A stretch of 64,000 bases of DNA. Origin: Amoebophrya sp. A120 (lineage: Eukaryota > Sar > Dinophyceae > Syndiniales > Amoebophryaceae). Position numbers and translations under genes: made by a program. Where the stretch lies: positions 8,879,642 through 8,943,641 of the forward strand of contig CAJINV010000001.1 in NCBI GenBank assembly GCA_905178155.1, in the 5' to 3' direction. This document shows positions 1 through 10,065 of this stretch, in pieces. Under the pieces are notes generated by a model, which was not told the origin of the DNA, searched no databases, and saw only the letters and a list, made by a program, of their open reading frames with translations. The first letter of the stretch is position 1. The number at the start of each line of letters is the position of its first letter.

Positions 1-698
1 TTTTCTCGAGCGACCGCACGCAAGACGACGAGACAAACACTAACACATGCGAGACTAATAAATGTGGAATCGTTCATCGATAGTTCGTCGTGTGACCGGA
101 CGACAAACAGCAAGACGATGTTCTTGAGCTCGATGAGATTTGTGTATTATCGAACGTGTCTATTCTGACCGTGCGTCGGGTGTCAGTTCATGGCGTATTT
201 ATGATGCCTTCCAAGTTCTTCGTGGCGGAAAGGAACAGCGAATCTCGTTCCTGAATGCAACAATATTTTTCTCATTGCCTCACATGGTAGAGAATAGAAA
301 CAGTAGAATAACTTATAGGATATCTTTCTAAATCGCAAAAATAGATATTCCAGCAGACGTCCGGCAAGGACGACATAGAACTTTCGTGCACTTCCACTGT
401 GGTCGATTGCTCCCAAACGCAAAAATTATTGCGCCCCTCTTTAAGAGCGCATATCCCAAGCCCGCGTCACGCGTTGCCTCGCGTTTGTGAGAGACGAGCC
501 GCTTCGAGCCGTGAAACTCTTCGCAGGTACATCACAATAAGTGCTATAGCATAACTGTGAATCAGCAGACCGCAGTACTAGACCTCGTATTCATTTCTTC
601 TGGTTTTCTTCTAACTCTGACGATATGCATCACACCAAAACGCACAGCACGAAGATTGGCAGGACTTGTAGTCCGGCGGTGTTGCGCTAACCTCGACA
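1..698. other. Intergenic, no gene recognised
   Basis: Short open frames here have no domain, no convincing ATG context and no exon continuity. Nothing supportable was seen. Confidence 0.5.
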
Positions 699-1501
699 AT
701 GAGCACGCCACAGCAGCAGGACGAGCGGGACGACGTTTTTCGGCGTCTTGGCCTGGCCACGGATTCGGAATTCGAAAATCAGCAGAAGCAGAGTCGGTCG
801 CTTTTACTCCGAAACCAAGCCTCCGTAAGCCGGACCAGTGTGCCACAGCCACCATGTAAAATAAGTATAAGAAATTCGAGTTGTGACTGATGGTTCTCTT
901 CCAAAAAAAACGACGAGCATAATTCAAGCAACAACGATTCATTACCGGAGTTCTTTCTACATGTCACTGCCTCGGTGCACATGATCTACTTTGCAAAAAA
1001 CAAACAGCACTGCGACCTGGCGGCGCACCATCGTCATCCATGTATCCGCCACAAATGGGAGCGCCAGGAGGTGGCGACTCTGCTGCTTCATCTTCTGGCT
1101 ACGCTTCCCAATATCAACCTTCGCAGCAGCCCTTCAGCGTTGGAATTAGTGCTCCTTCAAGTTACCAGCAGCAGGCCAGCAGCGCAGCGTCAAACTACTC
1201 TGCCTACCAGCAGCAACGGGAACAACTAGCACAGGCCCAGGCGCAGCAGAACCAGATGCTAGCGGCAAGGAGTAAACTGTACCAGCAACAGCAGCAACAA
1301 CCAGGTGTGCACCTGCCACGCCAGCACATGAGCTCAAGCACCTCCGCGGCTTCAGGTTCCGACGGCGAAGATGCGGACGTTTTGAAGCGCTTAGGTTTGT
1401 GCAGCAACGAGGAGTATGAGCGGCAATCGCGTGCGGAGCTAACGGACGCCGTGCGGTCGCTGCGCAACATGCAGGACCGGCTCGGCGGTGGTCTCATGTG
1501 A
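699..1501 (+). CDS. Gln-rich protein with duplicated RLGL motif, two exons
   Basis: Function unknown. Exon 1 is 699-855 and exon 2 is 1008-1501, with a phase-1 GT-AG intron (GTAAAATAAG to AACAG); joined they give about 216 aa. The start is the first ATG (699). The middle is low-complexity, rich in Gln, Ser, Ala and Tyr, and likely disordered. The protein has the same short motif near each end: DVFRRLGLATDSEFENQ near residue 12 and DVLKRLGLCSNEEYERQ about 40 residues before the stop. This suggests an internal duplication of a small helical or docking motif. The C-terminus looks helical (VRSLRNMQDRL). The family was not recognised. The exon join is supported only by frame and splice-site agreement. 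Confidence 0.6.
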
Positions 1502-3073
1502 GGAGGTGATGTGTTGAGAACTTATCACAGTTATCAGCTTCTTGTTCATCTACTAGGTAAAGAACGACGCCTGAAGCATTTACTTTTTAAACGTGTTGAC
1601 CCTTCCGCCTTGCCGCTGTAGGTAGTACGACGCGACCCCGGGTCCTGGGCCGTGACAAACAATGTACACTTCTTGCGTATATTATCTATCACTATCAGGG
1701 ATATCATCATACGCACAAAAGAACAGATCAACATGAGGCGACTTGACTAGACCCAGAGCGAACGCACGGCACCGTATGTACTAGCAACTTTGGTCTCGTA
1801 CTCGTACTCGCTCATTGTCCAACTCTTCGCCGGCCTACAACAAACTCGAAATGTTCATTTAGAATAAGAGCAAGACCATACTTTTTTTCGATCAAGAACC
1901 TCCGTCGTCCTCGGAAACGACGAGAGGTGAAACCTTAGCACTGAAAATGATCTGGGTCGATATCTGTCAAACAAAGTAGGTCGATCAATCAGTTGTAAAC
2001 TCAAACGGGATCATCTGGAATAATTGCACTTTCACCTGCGGTTGCGATCTTTTTTCGTTGTCGCCTGCTGTTGTAGTGGTAGATCGGAACCAGCATGACT
2101 GTGAGATGATAAAAAGCAAAAATCGCTGTATTTTTGCGGATCGACTTTTACTTTTCTTGTTGTTACCGATCCATCATCATCGATCTCGTTCGCTCCGATG
2201 GATTCAAATGCAGAATGCTTTTCTGTCTCGTCTGGCCGGTATGGTGCTGATCACGTGCGCACAAAAATGAAACGAAATTCCGAGAAGCAACGGATGGCCG
2301 CCAGATCTTGCGGAATAGAAGCCGTGTCATCTCCCTCCCTCAAGTTCCAAATAAAAAGCAACTAATTACGCAACTTTTAGCCTTTATTGGAGTCGACAGA
2401 ACAGACACCTCAGAACAGACGCCTCAGCCAGCGTTCAGAATTCACATTCACCAAAAACAACAGCGACAGTTGGATAGTTGTAAAGTTTTAGTCGATCGAT
2501 TTGAAGAATTTGTCTGTTACCAGCAGAAGCGGAAGTCTCCAAGTGCTGCATTTATTTGAATCTCGACTGTAAAATAAGTCATCCTCTTTTCTACCTTTAC
2601 TTCGGCTTTTGTGTGTGTACCTAGTACTATACTTTTCTACTTGTTCCTTTTTACTTGCACCTCCAGTTGTGTTTCATTGACTTCGAGTTTGTAAGGTGTC
2701 ATTGACTTCACTTAAATTCTATTGTTTCGTTCCCGACGGATTCCAGCGTGGAGAAAGCAATGCAATTGAGCACGAAATTGGACAAGAAAGACTATCACCG
2801 TGAAGGACCCGAAATAAATACTCCGCATTTATTTTCTACTTCCACATCCACATCTGATTCGGAAGTCCAGCATTCGTCATCCACTACTCCGAGAACAGCT
2901 GTCCCGCTGACACTAGCGTCAGACAACTACAGCAGCAGCGAAGAAAGAAAGGGTTTGAGTAATCCAGTGGTCATTTGTACACGAAGCGACCAAGGACGAC
3001 GAGGCTCAGCGAAGGGTGGACGTCGACCACCGAACAAAAATCTTCTCACATCTAAATACAAGTGAGCTGCACG
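1502..3073. other. Intergenic / probable 5' leader of the next gene
   Basis: No domain-bearing frame. An ATG-started frame of about 100 codons (2760-3065), Ser/Thr-rich, ends just before the ATG at 3074. It could be an upstream ORF or an unrecognised leader exon, but nothing proves translation. Confidence 0.4.
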
Positions 3074-5986
3074 ATGAGCGGTGCTCCGCAAATGCCGCCG
3101 GCCAGCGTCAAGCCGCCCACGATCCGGGTGAGCTCGTTGCACGAGGGTCAGGAGGTGCACGCCTTCCACCGCTATTGCCAAGACCCCAATGGAAACTATT
3201 TCATGGTGGACCACAAAACCATGGGCAGCATGCACCCCAGCATGGGCCGCACCGACGGCTGGACCCGGGCAATTATCGTCCAAAACTGGGACGCCACCGG
3301 CTACGATATCAACGTGCAGGAATCCTGGCCCCTCGTCAGGTGGCAACACCCGCTGTGGTATGACAGGAGGGGAAGAAGGTATTGCTGATTATGAAATTCG
3401 TATGATTCCACTAGATCGAGTTACTAGTTTACTATACCAACACCACAGGAGTAGATCTAGATATTTTGCTTTTGCATGATCTTTACCTGCACCTTTTTCC
3501 GCGACTTTCATCTTGTACGTTAGTTTGATGTGGCAGATGAAGCCGCGGCGCTAAGCAAAAGACTTCACCACTTCTCGATGACACCAGATTGGACACGTCC
3601 CAACCGGGGCATGTGACGCAGCGCGTTCCGGCAGAGCAGATCCGAACCTTCCAGAACCCGGAGGAGGCGACGCAGAGGCCAAATCTGTCGATCCTGTCCG
3701 TCCGATGGGGCGGCGCGCAGGTGGTCGACCCGGTCACGGAAGGCGTCGGGGGATGGGGCGTTATTGGCAGCACATGCTCGGATAACTACATCAACTCCTT
3801 TGAAACCCAAGTTTTCAACACGTGTGGACCCACCTACGAGATTTTCTCCTGCTTCATCCAGAACTCCAGCGAGTTGCACAAACTGAAGTCGCCACTCATT
3901 CGCCACCAACTCAGGGGAAAATTCGTGGGCGCACAGTATAATTGACAACTTTGTTGACCATTATTCCCATTAAATGTAATACCGATTTTGGTGACCTACG
4001 AATGACTTCTTGTTTCATATGTTCGAAGCAAGCAGGCCATGATTTTTCGAACCACACGCCCGAAGGACGAATGTGGTACTGCACGACCTGGTCGCTAATT
4101 TTTATTCACGAAAACCGATGCGTCGATTGAAAAACAGGTATTATCTCTGGCCGATTGGTTTCGATGATGGGCACGAGTACCCGGGTTACGTGGAGCGAGA
4201 GGAATTGTTTGCCTTAATCATGTATCACGAGTGCGCTGGCGTGCCGACCCGGTTCCCGCACAATTCGCACCTGTACCGAATGTTCGCTTCAAAGGAGTGG
4301 ACCGCCGCGCAATGTATAACTTTTTCATCTTTATCTACTTCAGCATGGATTTTATCATCATATTAAAATAAAAAGGCGTTTGAAAACTGTAAACTGCTCG
4401 AGGTTCCTGTTTCACATCGATATAGTCGCATGCAAAGCCTTCTTCTAAATTTGATATTGATTTCTTACCAGGCCTGAACCCGCAGCTGCGAACGCCGCTG
4501 ACGACCAAGGTGCCCCGCGCCCTGATCGCCCAGAACCCGGAGCGGGCCGCCGCACAGGCTTATGACGCTTTGAACGCCATGTCCCAGGCTCGAACGAGCA
4601 TTTTCCAGTTTCCGGAGTACACGACCCCGAAGATGATCACCCAGGGCGTTGCAAAGCTTGGATGGAGTTGGGAAGCACTCGACGTCCGGAAGTGGACCAA
4701 CCAGGAATCCCTGCAGAACGCGTTGGTGGACCTGGGAGAACAGCAGGGCAGTCACATGGAATACGTTTTTGTTCAGGTAGAGCTTGTCGCTTCATTTTGT
4801 ATGTACGACGTGCCCAGGCAAAGCGAAGGAAAAGCAATAGAACAAGCAGAAGCATATTGATATTCTTTTATACTTGATGATCCTACTGTGATTTGTCTTC
4901 ATCCTTGAGATGATTGCAAAATCCTGAAACACAGGAATGGGTGGAGTTTGACGTGGAGATCCGAAATTACGTGGTGCTCCCCGACCTCCGAAACCCCCCG
5001 TCGTGCTTGCCGAAGGGAGCCGTGTGCACCATGTTCCAGGAGGAGACCCAGAACGGCGGATTCACCAACTTCACCCGCTTCGGACGGGAAGAGTGCGCGG
5101 CCCGAATTTTCAAGGGGGACAATGCCGCTTTCGACAGCTGCACCGCACAGATTAACGCCTTGATATACAAATGGCTCTGTATAATTCTTTTTTTTTTATG
5201 TTTATCATTATTCCTTTTGCTTCTGTACGGCGACGGCTCGCTGTGAAAAGGCGAAGTGCCCGCTAAAAAGTGAACTTCAGCGTCTCGCGTTCTCCGATTG
5301 AACTATCCATCCAAGTGCAAGTTGTATTTCTATGACGATACCATATCAGTTGCTATCCGAGCGGAGTGTGCGGAACCGCCAGTGTTTGTCCGATTCGATA
5401 TGTTGTGCAAGTACCGTGGAAACGGCGTCTGCGAGGTGATGACGGGAGAGCTGACCGAACTCGGCGGGTGCTTCCTCGGATGGCAAGAGGGCCCGCAAAT
5501 CGTTTTCAATGCGATCATCGACTCCTACTTTGGGCGTCTGTCCGCGAGCTGCCTCCCCCAGTTGAACGGAAAGAATGGTGGTGCGAACCCGGTGGCCACC
5601 GGACCGGGAATCTCGATGAATGGGTTGGTTTCGACGCAAGGCCCGACGAACAAGGTACGTAATAGTTACTGTGATTTTGTTTGATCATTGTTGACGTTGA
5701 AGCTGAAGCATATTGAACGATCGCAAGCTTCCTTTAGTATTACTATTAGTACCAGAAGCGCAATTGTGAATGTGATTATAGTACTGAGGCGAAGGTTATT
5801 AAACTTCATGGAGCACACATCATAAATCTAAAAACCTCTCAGGTTGCGCCCCCGCCCGGAGAACAGAACAATCAGAAGCCGCCACCGCCGCAACAGCAGC
5901 AGAACGAAACTAATGGGACAGTGCCACAGAATAACGTACCCTCACCGCAGGCGAATGGAAACCACGCGTCGCAGCCGCACCAGTAA
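3074..5986 (+). CDS. Seven-exon protein of unknown function, Pro/Gln-rich C-terminus
   Basis: Exons inferred: 3074-3378, 3588-3935, 4138-4313, 4472-4776, 4935-5183, then an exon ending at 5654, then 5843-5986. All introns are GT-AG (donors such as GTATTG, GTATAA, GTAGAG, GTACGT), about 110-210 nt, and phases agree at every join. The sixth exon may start after CAG at 5281 or 5351; both keep frame. The start is the ATG at 3074; the frame is open slightly further upstream but only from a GTG. The body is globular with many aromatic residues and conserved-looking stretches (HRYCQDPNGNYFMVDHK, YYLWPIGFDDGHEYPGY). It ends in a tail rich in Pro, Gln and Asn. I do not recognise a domain; no signal peptide or membrane segment is evident. 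It may be a lineage-specific alveolate protein. Confidence 0.7.
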
Positions 5987-6770
5987 AAAAAAAGCGATTA
6001 TATCGATAGAAGGGAGAATTCGATCAGATTGTGCTGCTCCTCGACAATTATTCATTTACCGCGACTTTCACCGAAGATGAGGTTTATTCATCCTATGTTG
6101 AGTTTTGCAATCACGACGACAAAAATGACGCGCCATGTGTTCTAGATCTAGTGACAGTAATACATCCATCTTCTCGCTCGCCGCAAGTTCCTGTCATTTT
6201 CCTTTTCCACGACTTTTTCCCACCACATGTTGGCACCCTTCACTCAACTTCTTGCTCTTTTACATCTACCAAGTACAGGAAACGATGCCAAGACGGAGAA
6301 GCAGAAGCGCCAGATTTTCTTCTTCTTGGCGTCGGCACAATATGAGCAAGCGATTATGTACGAGATCGTGCAGGTTTTTGTGTACGCATCGTTTGTAAAT
6401 CGACAGCCACGGCGAACAAGATGAAAGCGAAGTATGTTTTGTGAGAAGAAAAACAATCGACATTAGCTCAAGTTAGGGAATCGAACTCGAGAATACAGCA
6501 GGGATCTAGCACCGATCCGGAGCACGCACTGAAGAGCATGATCTATGCCAACGAATGAACCGACGTCACCAAAAATTGAAGAAGATATTGAATATCGCGA
6601 TAAAAAAGTAAAGAGATTGTCCTTGCCGGTGGAGCACTGAACATACGCAGGTGCTGCCGACGAGGCGTGTCCTGTCTCGTACTTTTGCGACAGCGACTAC
6701 GTCCTCACTGGTTTCTGACACGACATGAAAGTCTACCGCTGTCGATGTTCGCCCAAATGCAGTAACGCCA
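5987..6770. other. Intergenic, no gene recognised
   Basis: Short frames only, no motif. This leads into the repeat island starting at 6771. Confidence 0.5.
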
Positions 6771-6838
6771 AAAAAATTCTCAACTTTACTAGGAGGCCGA
6801 GACACGACTACGCCGCTGAGCCAAACTTGCAAAAGAAC
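6771..6838 (+). repeat. Dispersed repeat R1, copy 1
   Basis: A 60-70 bp unit beginning with an A-run followed by TTCTCAACTTTACTAG and GAGGCCGAGACACGACTACG, ending CCAAACTTGCAAAAGAAC. Near-identical copies lie at 7734-7789 and 8636-8703, with a short head fragment at about 7703-7725. Confidence 0.85.
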
Positions 6839-6849
6839 GGTTACATTCC

Positions 6850-6923
6850 GAATCAAGTTATCAACTCGGAATCACGTTAGTGGAATCAAGTTTACAATAG
6901 AATCAAGTTAATGGAATCAAGTT
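6850..6923 (+). repeat. Short direct repeats of GAATCAAGTT
   Basis: Four exact copies of GAATCAAGTT start at 6850, 6883, 6900 and 6914, with a variant (GAATCACGTT) at about 6869. A related inverted form (AATCAACTTGATT) occurs near 7226. Confidence 0.75.
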
Positions 6924-6932
6924 AGCAGAGTC

Positions 6933-6968
6933 TGGGTTTGGGGTTTGGGGTCTAGGGTTTGGGGTTTC
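6933..6968 (+). repeat. Degenerate telomere-like repeat tract
   Basis: A run of GGGTTTG, GGGTTTGG and CTAGGGTTT variants resembles degenerate (T)TTAGGG-type telomeric DNA, the repeat type used by many alveolates. It is interstitial here. Confidence 0.5.
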
Positions 6969-6978
6969 TGCTCGTCGG

Positions 6979-7024
6979 CCAGGGCAGCCGCCGCCGGCCG
7001 GCCGGCCGGCGGCGGCTGCCCTGG
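6979..7024. repeat. 46-bp perfect GC palindrome
   Basis: The sequence from CCAGGGCAGCC to GGCTGCCCTGG is identical to its own reverse complement, centred on repeated GGCC. Confidence 0.9.
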
Positions 7025-7249
7025 CAAGTGGCTCTCTCTTCTCGCTGTTGCGCCAAACAATGCGCCCCCGCGCCTTGCCCGCCTTTGTTGTTGGCGCGCT
7101 ATTGCCCCGCCGTGGTTCCCGTTGCTTCCGTGCGCCAGCTCCTTCGTCGGCTGGCGGGCTTTTGGGGCCGCCCGGCGTTCCTTTGGGTTGTAAGTTGCCT
7201 AAAGTTGTTTCGCTTCCAGCTCCTGAATCAACTTGATTCGGCAAACGCA

Positions 7250-7696
7250 CTTCCCGATTTGAACTTGAGCAGGCACATGCACATCTTTGGGCTGCTACAA
7301 TCGAAGCAGCACAATACCGGAGCGATGTAGCGGCTTGGTCGTGACTGGGCGCGCAGCCGAGTCCTGATCTCGGGAAGCTACGCGAACAGCACTTATAATT
7401 GACTGCGCATCTTATGGTCGTCCGTGAAATTAAACCACTACAGATCGGTTAGCGAAAATGGCGCCGGGAGCTGCCCGCGGATGCCGCTTCGCGATTGTCG
7501 CAACCTGCGCCATCACCGTGGTTTCCGGTTTTTCCGCGATCAAAACACGTAGCACTGCCGTAGGCGCATCTGCCAAGACGTCTCGCAGAGCTGCCAGGAG
7601 AACAACTGCGACAGCTCAAGTAGCAAGAAGTAGTGCACGCGCCACTCAAAGTTCTAAAAAAGAGCTGTCCAAGAACACAGCAGTGGGAACAAAGCC
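7250..7696 (+). repeat. 447-bp duplicate of 25355-25801
   Basis: Appears identical, base by base, to 25355-25801 (offset 18105). It covers the leader, ATG and first 79 codons of the secreted coiled-coil gene. The right edge falls within the codon after Lys79; the left edge falls in the upstream region. Repeat R1 lies immediately to the right. Confidence 0.9.
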
Positions 7697-7700
7697 TTAG
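7458..7700 (+). pseudogene. Truncated duplicate of the coiled-coil gene 5' end
   Basis: ATG at 7458 opens an 80-codon frame. Through Pro80 it equals the N-terminus of the intact gene at 25563, including the predicted signal peptide, then stops at once at TAG (7698-7700) in foreign sequence. It lacks the whole coiled-coil region. It is best read as a fragment carried by a recent duplication, although the leader is intact and it could still be transcribed and yield a small secreted peptide. Confidence 0.75.
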
Positions 7701-7702
7701 CC

Positions 7703-7826
7703 GAAAAAATTCTCAACTTTACTAGTAAAAAAAATAAAATTCTCAACTTTACTAGGAGGCCGAGACACGACTACGCCGCTGAGCCAAACTCCTAGGCCGA
7801 GACACGACTAGGCCGAGACACGACTA
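7703..7826 (+). repeat. Dispersed repeat R1, partial and near-complete copies
   Basis: A head fragment (7703-7725) is followed by a fuller copy (7734-7789). Then the sub-motif GGCCGAGACACGACTA recurs twice in tandem (about 7795-7826). The head ends TTTACTAG and the next copy begins with CTAGTAAA, so the junctions form small inverted repeats. Confidence 0.8.
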
Positions 7827-7984
7827 CTGCCCCGCTAAACCGAAGAAAAAAACGGCGCCGCGGCAAAATTGCTGAGGCCCGCGGGGGCTTTGTGTTTTTG
7901 GCGTTTGCAATTTTTACCCGCGCGGCCGGCGCCGCGGGCGGGGCGGGCAGCCGTTTGACCCTCCGGGGCGCCGCTGGGCTAGGT

Positions 7985-8245
7985 TTTGCAAGTGGCCATC
8001 TGCTTTTTTTTGTGTGTTTTGCGATTTTTTTCGCGTTTTGCCGCTTTTTTTGCTGTGTTTTGGATATTTTTTTCGTGCTTTGCCGGTTTTCAATCGAGCT
8101 GGCCCCCCCCTCAGCCAATGGCAGGCGAACTTGTTCTCCAACAATTGGCGGGAGAAAACTCGACCGGGAACCGGGAGAACACAAAAAAAAGCAGCAAAAC
8201 GCGAAAAAAAGCTGCAAAACGCGAAAAAAGGCAAATGCCCAGCGC
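7985..8245. repeat. Low-complexity imperfect inverted repeat
   Basis: The left arm is rich in T-runs alternating with GCGTTTTGC; the right arm is rich in A-runs alternating with GCAAAACGC. The two arms are imperfect reverse complements around a GC-rich centre. Long open frames in this stretch on both strands are compositional artefacts. Confidence 0.6.
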
Positions 8246-8635
8246 CGGGCTTTCTCTCAGCAGTTGCGACGGGGCCGATTTTGTTTTTCTTCCGCGAACG
8301 GGCCCTGGAGTCTTTCCAACTTTCCCAAACAAGAGGAAAAGTCGCAAAAGTTTCAGCTTCCGTTCGTGGGGGAAGAATGCAGCTGGCTGCGACCGTAGTG
8401 CCACTGTGTATACGGCGTCGGGCGACGGCAGTAGGTGGGCAATCGCATCGCGCGGCGTCTCTTTTCGTTCTTTGCCCCGCTATGTCGCGTATCAAAATCC
8501 ATCGGTCTACGTATGGCAATCCAAAATAATCAGAACAGAGTCCAGATATCAAGCGGCTTTTGAAGCGAAACACGAGGGGAGTACACTTAGGAATCACTTA
8601 GGTCAAATAGTCCTTTATTGAGAAAGTCCACTAGT

Positions 8636-8703
8636 AAAAAATTCTCAACTTTACTAGGAGGCCGAGACACGACTACGCCGCTGAGCCAAACTTGCAAAAG
8701 AAC
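8636..8703 (+). repeat. Dispersed repeat R1, copy at right end of island
   Basis: Matches the unit at 6771-6838 almost base for base, again preceded by CTAGTAAA. Copies at both ends of the 6.8-8.7 kb segment could mark a composite insertion. Confidence 0.8.
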
Positions 8704-10065
8704 AGAACGCTTTTTGTGCTCGGATCGCGTCAATAGATACGACCACAGGTGAAGTGAGGTTTTTACAAGCGTTGTTCATTCTCCTCACGACCCTTTACTA
8801 TAGTCTTTTTCTTCCTTTCGCTCGGTAAAATTGCCGCACATCTTCATCAGCGTCCTGGTTCAAATGCAAACGAATGGCTGCTCTTATCGATGAGGCCACT
8901 GGTGTCGCTTGAGAGTTGTCGTCGGTCGTAAATCGTTCATCGCATCGCTCGAAACTGACCAGCTCGGGACGGAAAAGTGGAACGACGACGACGGTAAAAG
9001 CCACTGGTGGGAGCCGACATGAAAACTCCATTTTGATAACCTCACTCGAAACTAGCTCCGCCTGTTTTTTGTGTTTTCAAAAGAAAAAGTTGTGTTGAGC
9101 TGATGTATGAATTGATTCTCACCGCCGTTTTTGTACATCTTTCTTACCAACTAGAAGCCTAGCGTCGACCTCTTGTACCAATTGGTACTGTTCTGGCAAC
9201 GCAGTAATTTTGACTTCGCCACCCCCCTTTTTTTTACGTTGTGTTTGTCTACTTTGCGCAATGGATGCGTGCTAAACCTAAATCAGTGCTTGCCTCTGCA
9301 GGCCGCGCACTTATCTTTGACTCCTTGATGGGACTTCCAGTTGCCGTTGCGTGCACTTACCTACGCGACCATTTTGAATTGTAATTTGTGTAGCCCCGGG
9401 ATGAAATTTCATTTTGCGTAGAAGAACGCAGAAGAATTGTATTCTATCTGACGGTGTTGACTTGGTTGGTGTGGCTGTTCCTCCTTTTCAGTTTTTTCTT
9501 TCAACATAAACGAAAACCAATACTACAAACAGAAGCATTGCCTTGCTTTTGCTGGTCTTGGTCCTGCTTGCAGTACGACTTAATATAGTAAAATTTGAAA
9601 TTTTGAAGAAATTCAAGTCGCCGACGAGCTGATAGATTCTATCATAGCCCTAAAAAAGCGTCTGGCCCTCCAGTAAGTACATGCATCAAGAAGTCTATAA
9701 TCCGTAGCTAAAAATTGAACTCCCGCTCGCTTCATCTTCTCTCGGATTCAACTTCATTATTGATCGGGTATAGATATATCCATTGAAGATCCCTGAGAAG
9801 CCCAAGCCGAGACAACACAATCAAAAGTATAAAAACAAAATCCTGGGATTGTTGTAAAAGGGAGCAATAGATCTCGGAAAATTCGATGCAAGATATTGCT
9901 CGGACGAGGTTGGCTTTTGAAGATCCAGTCCCCCTGGTGTTGTATCCTCGTGGTCCGGGAAATTGTAGGGAACAAGCGAAAGAAGGAGCCAGCAGGAAGG
10001 CGTGAAGAAACAGAAACCTCCTCGGAAGATAGAACGTCGAGTTTCTTCGCCCGTCCGTCCTCGTC
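8704..10065. other. Intergenic, upstream of the PUF gene
   Basis: No gene recognised. AT-richer than the exons; only short open frames. Confidence 0.5.

Noticed and set aside
6460-6500. tRNA-like T-arm (complement contains GTTCGATTCCC)
   Set aside because: Flanking bases do not form the T stem, and no acceptor or anticodon stem could be drawn.
7892-8621. Several overlapping frames of 130-230 codons on both strands
   Set aside because: Produced by T/A-run inverted repeats of extreme composition; no ATG-driven conserved product.
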